Positions 17,365 to 25,171 of a DNA stretch of 43,278 nucleotides are shown piece after piece. How positions within the stretch are numbered: the first letter of the stretch is position 1; each line of letters starts with the position of its first letter. The notes below the pieces were generated by a model, which did no database searches, had not been told where the DNA came from, and was given only the letters and a program-made list of their open reading frames with translations. Made by a program: the position numbers and the translations under genes. This DNA comes from Bacteroidales bacterium (lineage in GTDB: Bacteria > Bacteroidota > Bacteroidia > Bacteroidales > UBA932): the NCBI GenBank assembly GCA_017471025.1, contig JAFUWX010000005.1, positions 1 to 43,278 on the forward strand, written 5' to 3'.

Positions 17365-19773
17365 CTACCTGTTCAGCTTTTGACTGTTCAGGGAATATTT
17401 GACCCCGACGGTTATCGCCCGCCCCAGATTATACGTGACGGCTGTTCTCATCATGTCATCCGTCATGATTCTATTTTCTGCGTCATGCGCATGGAAAAGA
17501 TCATGGGCGGACAGGAACAGCGTGATATCCCGTTTTCTTCCTGTCAAATATTCCAAGGAAATATCTGATAAAAAGCGTTTTACCGCATAATTCTGGCTCT
17601 GGACAAAAAGGCCCCTGAACTCATTTGACGAAATTACAGAGATATCGTATGGAAGCAGCAATCTGATATTCGCTATCGCGTTGACAGTTTGTGATAAATA
17701 ACGGAACTCAGCATCTTGGTATTGTTTTCCGGCAACATAATCTACACCGAGTCCGATATGGACTTTTTCCGAAAACATTGTCGTTACGCTGACGGCGGTA
17801 CTGAGCGCTTTTGACATATTCGCTATCTGACGGGAATGATATGAAAATGGAGAATTTATATATGACCACCCGGCTTCAACGCTTATACTGCAAATGTCAA
17901 TCATGCTCTTTACTGCATGAATCCTAAAATCCAACGAAAAGGAATCGCTGGAATTTATCGGCGTAATAACCTGTGTACCAGCCGGAAGCGTTATATCAAA
18001 TTCTTTCAGGTACATTTCGGATTCAAGTCTCTGAATGCTATTTATAATTTTATCTTGATAGAAAGATGCCAGACCTTTCAATTCAAAGACAGTTGATAGG
18101 GGGAATGCCGTATGACTCAAGGTCAGCGATGCGACTCTATTCTTCTGGAGCCTCAAATCTCTATTTCCGAAAGAAACCGAGTATTGCCGAGAATAATTCA
18201 AGCAGTTCATCAACTGTAACAAATCGGGAAGGGAGTGCGATTCATTATAGTACATGTTAACCTGCAGAAACGGGTACATCAGCTTGAGCCTAAAAACGGG
18301 AATCGGGGATATTCGGGTGGTTTTCAGATCGTTGCTGGCATTCAAGACATCTCGAATAGCATTCGTTGTCGTACTGATACCCACTCCGGCCATCAATTCA
18401 ATCCTATCTTTATGGAATAAAAAATGGCCTCCCAAACGCCCATCTGATAGAGACTGAAAAAAGTTATATGATAACGGAAGGATTTGAGCGTCAGCAATTC
18501 TGTCGAAGAAATCCCGCTGGTGCTTTTTGAATTCCCCTCGATAGGTGGCCGTCGCGGAAAATGCCAGTGCCGGCGTAAAAGAATACTTCCAAGAGAATGA
18601 TACATGAGGATTGATACCCGGCGCCCTGACGCTCTGATAATACCAGGAAGGGTGGGTAGCGGACACAAGCGTATCGGAATAATCCTCGCTTTCATGGCTG
18701 TTGCCCCCGCCAATGCTAACATCCAGATGTAATTTCCCTTTGTTGTTTTCAGTACGATGGTCCAAAGAAAACTTTGCCATAGCCTTCACGTTGAATAATC
18801 CGTCAATATTGTTTTGGTCGGAAGATATGATTGACGGGGCTGTAAAAAGTGCATGGGTAATGTCTTGACCGGCATCGGAAGACAAGTCTAAACCGGTGAG
18901 GACAGTGATTGCCGTTGATTGGGCTATGCTTTTGGACAATACGCCATTTGCTGACACAATCGCTTTTTTCTGGGTGGATCTGCTCTCCTCGCTTTGTTGC
19001 CAGCTATCTATCAGGCTTATCTCTTGAACCGACGAATAGGCTCTTTTATAATTGTAGCCAGCAGTGATATGGATTGCGCTTTTCCTTTTGAAGGGTACGG
19101 TCTTCGACAGATTGAACACGCCTTTTGCAACAGCTTCAGGTGTCATCAACACAGCCCCGTCCAGCACATTGTTCCCAAGTTGGACACTCGCTTCCATCCC
19201 TGGGGCCGCATCCTTGAATGTTGCATAGGAAACGCCAAGGTCTGCGAGGGGTTCCCACTGATTTGTCCTTGAAATATTTGCTCCCGCATCCGCCCGTCCA
19301 GCCAATTCCCAGATCGAATCTTCGCCATGATTTGTACGGACATTCATGACCCTTTGTTTGAAGCCAAGGGTGTCAGACTCAATCATTCTCGTCCGATCGT
19401 GCTCCCGGAACGATTGAATCTCTTTCACGGCATCGGCGAGGATTAAATCAAGCGGGGCATGGACATTTTCTCCGAATACCAACTTCCCGTTCAACAAGAT
19501 TTTTTTGACGGGCTCCCCCATAATACTGATCGTATTATCCCGTATCGTTACCCCGGGCAATTTAGCAAGAAGGTCCCTTAATCTGTCATTCTCGAGATTC
19601 TTTATGCTGCCCGTATTTAATACCAACGTGTCCCCCGAATGCGAAATAATTGACATTCGGGCAGTTACTAAACTGGAATCTATTTTCTCCGAATATACGA
19701 CGGTATCCTTTTTATGCTGCTGCGCATGGAAAGGGATCAAAAGGAAGGCCAGTATGATGGGGAGAATGTTCAT
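17365..19773 (-). CDS. Outer-membrane beta-barrel of the TonB-receptor type, without N-terminal extension domain
   Basis: An 802-residue protein with a signal peptide (about 1-17, ending FHAQQ). Residues 30-130 look like a receptor plug: SGDTLVLNTGSIKN, then LRDLLAKLPGVTIRDN, then PVKKILLNGKLVFGEN, a pattern typical of Bacteroidetes TonB-type receptors. The rest alternates amphipathic strands with aromatic girdles and fits a 22-strand barrel. In most members of this group a carboxypeptidase-regulatory-like (CTD) domain of 80-90 residues sits between signal and plug; here it is absent, while the two genes just upstream encode small secreted proteins of that kind. Ligand unknown. It is the last gene of a three-gene operon starting at 20550. 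A+T-rich compared with the receptor at 25172. Confidence 0.82.
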   Translation of the reverse strand: MNILPIILAFLLIPFHAQQHKKDTVVYSEKIDSSLVTARMSIISHSGDTLVLNTGSIKNLENDRLRDLLAKLPGVTIRDNTISIMGEPVKKILLNGKLVFGENVHAPLDLILADAVKEIQSFREHDRTRMIESDTLGFKQRVMNVRTNHGEDSIWELAGRADAGANISRTNQWEPLADLGVSYATFKDAAPGMEASVQLGNNVLDGAVLMTPEAVAKGVFNLSKTVPFKRKSAIHITAGYNYKRAYSSVQEISLIDSWQQSEESRSTQKKAIVSANGVLSKSIAQSTAITVLTGLDLSSDAGQDITHALFTAPSIISSDQNNIDGLFNVKAMAKFSLDHRTENNKGKLHLDVSIGGGNSHESEDYSDTLVSATHPSWYYQSVRAPGINPHVSFSWKYSFTPALAFSATATYRGEFKKHQRDFFDRIADAQILPLSYNFFQSLSDGRLGGHFLFHKDRIELMAGVGISTTTNAIRDVLNASNDLKTTRISPIPVFRLKLMYPFLQVNMYYNESHSLPDLLQLMNCLNYSRQYSVSFGNRDLRLQKNRVASLTLSHTAFPLSTVFELKGLASFYQDKIINSIQRLESEMYLKEFDITLPAGTQVITPINSSDSFSLDFRIHAVKSMIDICSISVEAGWSYINSPFSYHSRQIANMSKALSTAVSVTTMFSEKVHIGLGVDYVAGKQYQDAEFRYLSQTVNAIANIRLLLPYDISVISSNEFRGLFVQSQNYAVKRFLSDISLEYLTGRKRDITLFLSAHDLFHAHDAENRIMTDDMMRTAVTYNLGRAITVGVKYSLNSQKLNR

Positions 19774-19780
19774 TCATGCG

Positions 19781-20185
19781 TTACTGGCCAGGAAGATCTG
19801 TTTCAATTTCCGGAGTAATGAACACTTCGATGTATTCCATCGTGCGGGTTAGCCGCCACGTCTCGCTGAAATCTTTATATCCTTTTTTGCTTACGCTCAC
19901 CTCGAGTTTAGCCGACTTAAAATCCTCAAAAAACCAGGCATACCCAAGATCTCGGGTGCTTTCACTCTTTTCAACATCCTTTGAGGCAATTGTGACTTCT
20001 GCATCCTTGATCAAAAAAACCGATTTCGGCGTTTTGGCATACTCCTCCTGCAGCATTCTGGCATCATAAACGGTCGCACTGATAAAATGGGCGCCTTCCG
20101 CATATGCCTGGACTTTGGATAAACGTATCTGTGCGGCTGAAAGAAATGTATTCAGCAGCAACAGAATAATCATTATTCTTTTCAT
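19781..20185 (-). CDS. Small exported Ig-like protein of the barrel operon
   Basis: A 134-residue protein with a signal peptide (ends FLSAAQ). The mature part alternates beta strands (ISATVYDA, SVFLIKDAEVTIAS, AKLEVSVSKKGYKDFSETW, YIEVFITPEIE) and has the look of a carboxypeptidase-regulatory or Ig-like sandwich; the SVSKKGYKDFSE segment resembles the SyiGYe step of that domain. The end (EVFITPEIE) resembles the end of its upstream neighbour (EVQLTPDIL). It shares one base with that neighbour's stop (TAATG) and lies seven bases before the barrel gene, so the three are surely cotranscribed. Function unknown; a periplasmic accessory of the barrel is inferred. Confidence 0.6.
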   Translation of the reverse strand: MKRIMIILLLLNTFLSAAQIRLSKVQAYAEGAHFISATVYDARMLQEEYAKTPKSVFLIKDAEVTIASKDVEKSESTRDLGYAWFFEDFKSAKLEVSVSKKGYKDFSETWRLTRTMEYIEVFITPEIETDLPGQ

Positions 20186-20550
20186 TATTCTAAAATGTCA
20201 GGAGTGAGTTGAACTTCAACGTTAATCGTTCTATGGAGTAAAGGAACAATGATAAGTTCCGGCTGGTAACCAATATAAGAAATGTGTACATTTGAACAAA
20301 AACGGCCCACCTGAGAGTTCCAATACAGAGCATTTACGCCCAATATATACGTCCCCTGATAATCTGTAAGCGTCCCATTGGGATTTTCGAATTTGTCATT
20401 TGTAACTATAACACTTGCGCCGATAACCGGATCCTCTACTTCATCTTCAACATATCCGTATATTGTATACCAAGAGGATACGGCAGCTGTAAGAACTAGA
20501 GGAATCGATAATAGTAAAAGGCTTAAAACGGTAACAACTTTTGTTTTCAT
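20185..20550 (-). CDS. Stand-alone carboxypeptidase-regulatory-like domain protein
   Basis: A 121-residue protein with a signal peptide (about 1-22). The mature part matches the N-terminal extension of SusC-type receptors: YGYVEDEVEDPVIGASVIV, then a GTLTDYQGTYILGV segment equal to the usual GTxTDxxGxFxL, then VHISYIGYQPELIIV and VEVQLTPDILE. In ordinary receptors the TonB box and plug would follow directly; here the protein stops at exactly that point. Two genes later comes a barrel that lacks this domain. It is therefore either a split receptor or a soluble partner of one. The promoter at 20610-20639 is an exact consensus match and a perfect 12-base palindrome lies over the expected start of transcription. 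Confidence 0.78.
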   Translation of the reverse strand: MKTKVVTVLSLLLLSIPLVLTAAVSSWYTIYGYVEDEVEDPVIGASVIVTNDKFENPNGTLTDYQGTYILGVNALYWNSQVGRFCSNVHISYIGYQPELIIVPLLHRTINVEVQLTPDILE

Positions 20551-20593
20551 TGTGCGTGGTTTAAATTCGTTATTTTAGTCAACAGTCATGTTC

Positions 20594-20605
20594 TAGACCG
20601 GTCTA
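20594..20605. promoter_or_regulatory. 12-base palindrome at the transcription start of the split-barrel operon
   Basis: TAGACCGGTCTA is a perfect palindrome beginning five bases after the -7 box on the minus strand, where an operator for a dimeric repressor would be expected. No regulator gene is adjacent. Confidence 0.5.
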
Positions 20606-20609
20606 AATG

Positions 20610-20639
20610 CAAAGATAGATAAAAATGTAAAAAAAGCAA
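20610..20639 (-). promoter_or_regulatory. Promoter of the split-barrel operon
   Basis: TATCTTTG (20617-20610) and TTG (20639-20637) separated by 19 bases on the minus strand. This gives a leader of about 50 bases before the ATG at 20550. Confidence 0.8.
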
Positions 20640-20714
20640 AAAAACTATCCTGAGGTTACGACTAGTCAAGAGGACGTTGACGTTCAATAATGCAAATAAA
20701 AACCCTTGAAAAAA

Positions 20715-20744
20715 TTGCCTGATTGAGATTTATTTGTAACTTTG
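20715..20744 (+). promoter_or_regulatory. Promoter of a candidate small RNA
   Basis: TTG at 20715-20717, 19 bases, TAACTTTG at 20737-20744: an exact consensus match on the plus strand, with no protein gene of normal size downstream before the opposite-strand tRNA. Confidence 0.75.
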
Positions 20745-20748
20745 CCCC

Positions 20749-20824
20749 AGTCATTAGGATTAATGGCTGTTAGAAAAGATAAAGCAGATACTTACCCTTA
20801 ATAGGTGTCTGCTTATTTTATTTT
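20749..20824 (+). ncRNA. Candidate small RNA of about 75 bases, or a 12-residue peptide mRNA
   Basis: The transcript expected from the promoter at 20715-20744 begins near 20749 and ends at a terminator (20782-20824). In between is an ATG frame of 12 codons (20763-20801, MAVRKDKADTYP) whose stop lies in the loop of the terminator hairpin. No larger gene follows on this strand before the antisense tRNA-His. Either a small regulatory RNA or a peptide or attenuator leader is possible. Support is the promoter-terminator pair only; no family was recognised. Confidence 0.5.
20782..20824 (+). terminator. Terminator of the candidate small RNA
   Basis: Stem AAGCAGATAC (20782-20791) pairs with GTGTCTGCTT (20805-20814), ten pairs with one G-U, followed by ATTTTATTTT. 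Confidence 0.65.
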
Positions 20825-20874
20825 AAAGAAATACAACCAAGGAAGGTACTGATACAGGAAGCACCAAAATAAAA

Positions 20875-20904
20875 AGCAACTCCCGGACGCTTCCGAGAGT
20901 TGCT
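20875..20904 (-). terminator. Terminator of tRNA-His
   Basis: On the minus strand, just after the tRNA, a 13-base stem with one G-U pair (arms 20892-20904 and 20875-20887) is followed by TTTTTATTTT. Confidence 0.85.
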
Positions 20905-20909
20905 GAAGG

Positions 20910-20983
20910 GGTGGATGATGGGGCTCGAACCCACGACACTCGGAACCACAATCCGATGCTCTACCAGCTGAACTACATCCACC
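20910..20983 (-). tRNA. tRNA-His (anticodon GTG)
   Basis: All arms fold: acceptor GTGGATG with CATCCAC, D-arm GTTC with GAGC, anticodon stem TCGGA with TCCGA around loop TTGTGGT (anticodon GTG), T-arm GTGGG with CCCAT around TTCGAGC. The extra G at the 5' end, encoded at 20983, faces the C discriminator at 20910, as required for histidine tRNAs. CCA is not encoded. It lies at the right edge of the A+T-rich segment with its 3' end toward that segment, the usual orientation for an integration target, although no integrase or repeat of the tRNA end was found. Confidence 0.97.
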
Positions 20984-21075
20984 ATGAATGGACTGCAAAG
21001 ATACGAAAAAAAAACGGGCATGCAAGATGTTTTCTCGAAAAATTCGCAAAATATACGATTCTCGCCGGAAATTCG

Positions 21076-21083
21076 TATCTTTG
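21076..21083 (+). promoter_or_regulatory. Promoter box of the carboxyltransferase gene
   Basis: TATCTTTG, 34 bases before the ATG at 21118. Confidence 0.7.
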
Positions 21084-21117
21084 TACTCGCACGATGTGCG
21101 GACTAATCAATAGGTTT

Positions 21118-22899
21118 ATGGCAAGAGAAATCAAGTTTTCCCTCGTATATCGGGATATGTGGCAGTCTTCCGGCCGCTATGTCCCCCGCGTGGACCAGCT
21201 CGTGGAGGTGGCCCCCGCCATCATCGACATGGGGTGCTTCGACCGTGTGGAAACCAACGGCGGCGCCTTCGAGCAGGTGAACCTGCTGTTCGGCGAGAAT
21301 CCCAACGTGGCGGTACGCAGATGGACGGCTCCGTTCCACAAGGCCGGCATCCAGACCCACATGCTGGAGCGCGGACTGAACGCCCTCCGGATGAATCCGG
21401 TGCCGGCGGATGTGCGGGAACTCATGTTCAAGGTGAAGAAGAAACAGGGGACGGACATCGCCCGTTCCTTCTGCGGGCTGAACGACCACCGCAACCTCAG
21501 GCTTTCCGTGGAATATGCCAAGAAAGCGGGTATGGTGTCGCAGGTCGCCCTGTCCATCACGAATTCACCCGTCCATACGGTGGAGTATTACATGGGGGTC
21601 GTCGATAAGGTCGTGGAATATGGTGCCGATGAAATCTGCCTGAAGGACATGGCCGGCGTCGGCCGTCCGACCTTCCTCGCGCAGCTCACGGCCTGCATCA
21701 AAAAGAAATATCCCCACATCAAGGTGCAGTACCATGGCCATACCGGTCCCGGCTTCTCGCCGGCGTCGATGCTCGAAGTGGCCCGTGCCGGCGCGGATTA
21801 CCTGGATGTGGCCGTCGAACCCCTGTCCTGGGGCAAGGTGCATCCCGACGTGATCACGATCCGGGAGATGATGCGCGCGGACGGCTTCCAGGTCAAGGAC
21901 CTGGACATGGACGCCTACATGGAGGTGCGTCGCCTGACGCAGAAGTTCATCGATGATTTCCTGGGCTACTGGATTAATCCGTCCAATGCCCTGATGTCCT
22001 CCCTGCTGGTGGGCTGCGGCCTGCCCGGCGGCATGATGGGCTCGATGATGGCCGACCTGAAGGGATTCCAGAATGCCATCAATGCCGCGGAACGCGCCCA
22101 TGGTCGTCCTGAAATCAGCCTGGACACCCTGATGGTCAAGTTGTTCCAGGAGGTGGAATATGTCTGGCCGCGTCTGGGCTATCCGCCGCTCGTGACCCCG
22201 TTCAGCCAGTATGTCAAGAATACGGCGCTGATGAACCTGCTCAACGTCCTGAACGGAAAACCGCGCTGGACCACCATCGATAAGGATACCTGGGGGATGA
22301 TCCTCGGCAAGATGGGTACCCTGCCCGGCAAACTGGCGCCCGAAATCGTCGCGCTGGCCCAGGAAAAAGGCCTCGAATTCTACACCGGCAACCCGCAGGA
22401 CATGTATCCGGACGAACTGCCGAAATTCCGCAAGATGATGCAGGAAGAAGGTTGGGACGAGGGACAGGACCAGGAAGAACTCTTCGAGTTCGCCATGCAC
22501 GAGGGCCAGTACCGCGACTACAAGAGCGGCGTCGCCAAGGAGCGTTTCAACAAGGACCTGGAGGCCCAGCGGGCCAAGGCCGGTGCGCCCATCCAGGTGG
22601 TGCGTCCCGTCGTGGAGATGCCCAAATTCGATGTGGATTCCTTCGTAAAAGCCCATCCGCAGGCCATTCCCGTGCAGGCGCCGGCCAAGGGCCAGCTGCT
22701 CTGGGAAGTCGATGCGGTGGATGACTCCAAGGCCCCCGTGGTCGGGGTGAAGGTGGAAGCCGGAAAGCCCGTCGGCTATGTGCAGACCTTCTATGGCATG
22801 GAAGAAATCCCTGCCGCGACAGACGGCCGCATCGTAGCCGTGATGGGGAAGCAGGGAGAGAAGGTGGAAAAAGGCGAAATCGTCGCTTTTATCCAGTAG
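21118..22899 (+). CDS. Carboxyltransferase of the oxaloacetate decarboxylase alpha / pyruvate carboxylase B type, lacking the biotin lysine
   Basis: A 593-residue cytoplasmic protein. The N-terminal 300 residues form an HMGL-like TIM barrel: VYRDMWQS near the start (family RDxHQS), ICLKDMAG with the lysine that is carbamylated in relatives, and VQYHGHTGPG with the metal-binding histidines. A conserved carboxylase domain follows to about 480. The C-terminal 70 residues form a biotinyl/lipoyl hammerhead (PAKGQLLWEV to the end), but where the biotin motif AMKM should be the sequence reads QTFYGMEEIPAA, so no lysine is in place. It may use a separate biotin carrier or have another role. The ATG at 21118 follows a TATCTTTG box; a frame extending back to 20911 crosses the tRNA and is not used. 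No biotin-carboxylase gene is nearby. Confidence 0.85.
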   Translation: MAREIKFSLVYRDMWQSSGRYVPRVDQLVEVAPAIIDMGCFDRVETNGGAFEQVNLLFGENPNVAVRRWTAPFHKAGIQTHMLERGLNALRMNPVPADVRELMFKVKKKQGTDIARSFCGLNDHRNLRLSVEYAKKAGMVSQVALSITNSPVHTVEYYMGVVDKVVEYGADEICLKDMAGVGRPTFLAQLTACIKKKYPHIKVQYHGHTGPGFSPASMLEVARAGADYLDVAVEPLSWGKVHPDVITIREMMRADGFQVKDLDMDAYMEVRRLTQKFIDDFLGYWINPSNALMSSLLVGCGLPGGMMGSMMADLKGFQNAINAAERAHGRPEISLDTLMVKLFQEVEYVWPRLGYPPLVTPFSQYVKNTALMNLLNVLNGKPRWTTIDKDTWGMILGKMGTLPGKLAPEIVALAQEKGLEFYTGNPQDMYPDELPKFRKMMQEEGWDEGQDQEELFEFAMHEGQYRDYKSGVAKERFNKDLEAQRAKAGAPIQVVRPVVEMPKFDVDSFVKAHPQAIPVQAPAKGQLLWEVDAVDDSKAPVVGVKVEAGKPVGYVQTFYGMEEIPAATDGRIVAVMGKQGEKVEKGEIVAFIQ

Positions 22900-23748
22900 C
22901 TATTTCATCCGTTCGGTAATCACGCAGTCACCCGGGGCGAGCAGATATTCGTCCAGGGTGACCGAACCGACGCGGTCCACCGTGATGTGGCCGCTGCGGG
23001 GATTCTTGATGTTCGTGACGGAGCCCTTGATGTCCGCCTCCAGCGTACTGTCCTCGAACATGCGGTCGCAGTCCGGCCCGAAGGTGCAATCCTCCAGCAC
23101 CAGCCCGTCCACATAGCACAGCGGCTGCTCTCCGGTAATGTGGCAACGGACCAGCCGCAGGTTCTTGGAATGCCAGCCGAGGTATTCGCCATGCAGCTCG
23201 CTGTCGTAAATCGTGACATTCTCGGTCTCCCAGAAGGCGTCCTTGGTCGTAATCCGGGCGTTGCGGATGACGGCGTCCCGGACATACTGGAATACATATT
23301 TCGAATCGGACACCAGCCCGTCCACATCGACATGCGTGCAGAACATGAAGGGATAGGTCCCGTCGTGCAGCTCTACATCCTTGACCGTCAGGTTGTTGAC
23401 CTTCCAGAAAGTCTCGTCCGCATCGGTGATTTTGACCCTTTCCAACTTGAGAGAGTCCATCTCGCGGAAGAACTTCGGTCCGTCGATGATGCAGTCGCGC
23501 ATCACCATGTCGCGGCTGTACCAGATCGCGGAACGCGACCCTACTTCGAAATAGCAATGGGTAATCAAGGATTTATCTACATGCCACCAGGGGTATTTCC
23601 CGATGAAACGGCAGTGGTCGGCTTCGAGGTTCCTGCAGCATTTGATGCCGGATTCTCCTTCCGTAATCGTCACATTTTCCAGGCGCGTGTCATGCAGGCC
23701 GAACAAGGGCCGCTCTCCGCCAAAACTTGTATCTTTGATAATCTGCAT
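22900..23748 (-). CDS. DUF3737 family right-handed beta-helix protein
   Basis: A 282-residue protein without a signal peptide. It is built of short repeated strand turns with aspartate, cysteine and aromatic steps (for example VMRDCIIDGPKFFREM, LVLEDCTFGPDC), as in pectate-lyase-like helices, and begins MQIIKDTSFGGERPLFGL, the usual DUF3737 opening. The family is widespread in gut bacteria but has no assigned reaction. The stop codon abuts the 3' end of the carboxyltransferase gene on the opposite strand. Promoter box TAACTTTG lies at 23769-23776, overlapping the end of the adenosine-deaminase-like gene, so the two are probably separate units. Confidence 0.85.
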   Translation of the reverse strand: MQIIKDTSFGGERPLFGLHDTRLENVTITEGESGIKCCRNLEADHCRFIGKYPWWHVDKSLITHCYFEVGSRSAIWYSRDMVMRDCIIDGPKFFREMDSLKLERVKITDADETFWKVNNLTVKDVELHDGTYPFMFCTHVDVDGLVSDSKYVFQYVRDAVIRNARITTKDAFWETENVTIYDSELHGEYLGWHSKNLRLVRCHITGEQPLCYVDGLVLEDCTFGPDCDRMFEDSTLEADIKGSVTNIKNPRSGHITVDRVGSVTLDEYLLAPGDCVITERMK

Positions 23749-23768
23749 GTCCTATGTATTCAGGACTG

Positions 23769-23776
23769 CAAAGTTA
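23769..23776 (-). promoter_or_regulatory. Promoter box of the DUF3737 gene
   Basis: TAACTTTG on the minus strand, 20 bases before the ATG at 23748; it overlaps the stop of the next gene upstream by three bases. Confidence 0.6.
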
Positions 23777-25108
23777 GCAATTCTTCCGGATAAATGCATC
23801 CCAGCGGCGCTGCCATTCGCGGAAAAGTTGCTCCTTGGTCGCCGCTCCGGCGGAGCAATAGCGTATCGAATGGGCTGCCAGCTCTTTCAGGTCGCCCAGG
23901 CCCAGGTCCCAGCCGGCCGTGGCCACGAAGAAGTCATCCACCAGGTTGGTGTGCTCCTGGAAGGCCGGGTCGTCCGAGGCCAGGACAATCGGGATGCCGG
24001 CGGCCCGGTATCCCCGGGCCGGATGGTTGGCCGGGTCTTTCAGATAGCCCAGCGTCAGGTTGCTGACCGGACAGACTTCCAGACAGATGCCTTCCGCTCG
24101 CACCTGCTCCAGCAGCTCGGGGTGCTGATACAGGTTGAATCCATGTCCCAGGCGGACAGGGGAGAGGGTCAGGGCCTCTTCCACCGAACGGCTGTCCGGG
24201 TGAAGGGATTCCCCGCAATGCAGCATCAGCTTCAGACCGGGATGCTCCTGCACCAGACGGGTCAGCAGGGGAGCATAGAAGGAAATCTCGTGGCTGCGGT
24301 CCTCTTCGTTCACCAGGTCCAGGGCTGTCAGGAAATCTTCCCCGCGCCGGATATCCTTCACGTTCTCGTGGATGTAGGCGGCATTCTCCATCATCGCGGT
24401 GGTTACGCCCAGATCGACCCAGGCGTATTTCAGGCCGCAGCCCAGCAGACGCACGCAGAAGCCCGGTTCGGTGTCCATGACGCGGTAGTAGGCGTCGCGG
24501 ATGGCCGTCGCCATGGCGGCGGCTTCCTCCGGCGTGCCGAAGGGCAGGATGCGGATTTCCACCAGTTGGATGCCCAGGGATACATAGTAGCGGAAAACGG
24601 CCTCGTAATACCGGGTGACGATATCGTTGTTGGTGGCGAAGAGATGGCGGTCGAAGATGGTTTCGAACCATTCCCAGATGGTCTGGTCCGGGCCGGCTCC
24701 GAGCACGCTCCAGATGCGCTGGAGTTCTTCGGGCGTGATGTCCCCGTCCATCAGGGCGTCGGCGAAACGTTTGTAGGGCTCGGGAATCCCCGCGGAGGGG
24801 TCCATCATACGGATGGAGCCGCGCTGGGGCATCTCGCCGGTGTGGATGTACATATCCCCCTGGCTCATCAGCCAATCGGTCATCTCCCGCACCGGCAGGC
24901 AGGCCAGCCCATGGATATGCAGGTCCGCCCCTTTAGGCAGAGAATGGCAGAAACGGTATAGTCCGCTCTGCCATATCTCGCTATCTGTCAACATGTTGTA
25001 TTGCCCGTGATAAGATTGGAGGAAGTCCTCCTTCAGGGCGCGCAGCCGTGCATCGACCCGCTGCTCATCGGGCGTCAGTGCAATTCGTAAGGTGTCGAGT
25101 TCCGCCAT
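23774..25108 (-). CDS. Adenosine deaminase-like metal hydrolase (ADGF/CECR1-like)
   Basis: A 444-residue amidohydrolase, about 100 residues longer than classical adenosine deaminase. Metal and catalytic motifs are present in order: H64-x-H66 in ADLHIHG, LHCGES with the third histidine and catalytic glutamate near 295-300, RLGHGF with the next histidine, and ASDDP with the paired aspartates. The longer N-terminal part and the position of HxH resemble the adenosine-deaminase-related growth factor group, but there is no signal peptide. Likely reaction is deamination of adenosine or a related nucleoside; substrate not certain. It may work with upp in nucleoside salvage, though they are not linked. 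A possible promoter box, TAAATTCG, lies about 25 bases upstream. Confidence 0.87.
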   Translation of the reverse strand: MAELDTLRIALTPDEQRVDARLRALKEDFLQSYHGQYNMLTDSEIWQSGLYRFCHSLPKGADLHIHGLACLPVREMTDWLMSQGDMYIHTGEMPQRGSIRMMDPSAGIPEPYKRFADALMDGDITPEELQRIWSVLGAGPDQTIWEWFETIFDRHLFATNNDIVTRYYEAVFRYYVSLGIQLVEIRILPFGTPEEAAAMATAIRDAYYRVMDTEPGFCVRLLGCGLKYAWVDLGVTTAMMENAAYIHENVKDIRRGEDFLTALDLVNEEDRSHEISFYAPLLTRLVQEHPGLKLMLHCGESLHPDSRSVEEALTLSPVRLGHGFNLYQHPELLEQVRAEGICLEVCPVSNLTLGYLKDPANHPARGYRAAGIPIVLASDDPAFQEHTNLVDDFFVATAGWDLGLGDLKELAAHSIRYCSAGAATKEQLFREWQRRWDAFIRKNC

Positions 25109-25171
25109 GTTACCCTTGTTTTGGAATTGCCTGCGAATTTACAAAGAAATTCCAAACTGTGCAAGGGGAAT

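Noticed and set aside
20911-21117. N-terminal extension of the carboxyltransferase
   Set aside because: It would cross the tRNA-His gene and the TATCTTTG promoter; the ATG at 21118 gives the normal protein start.
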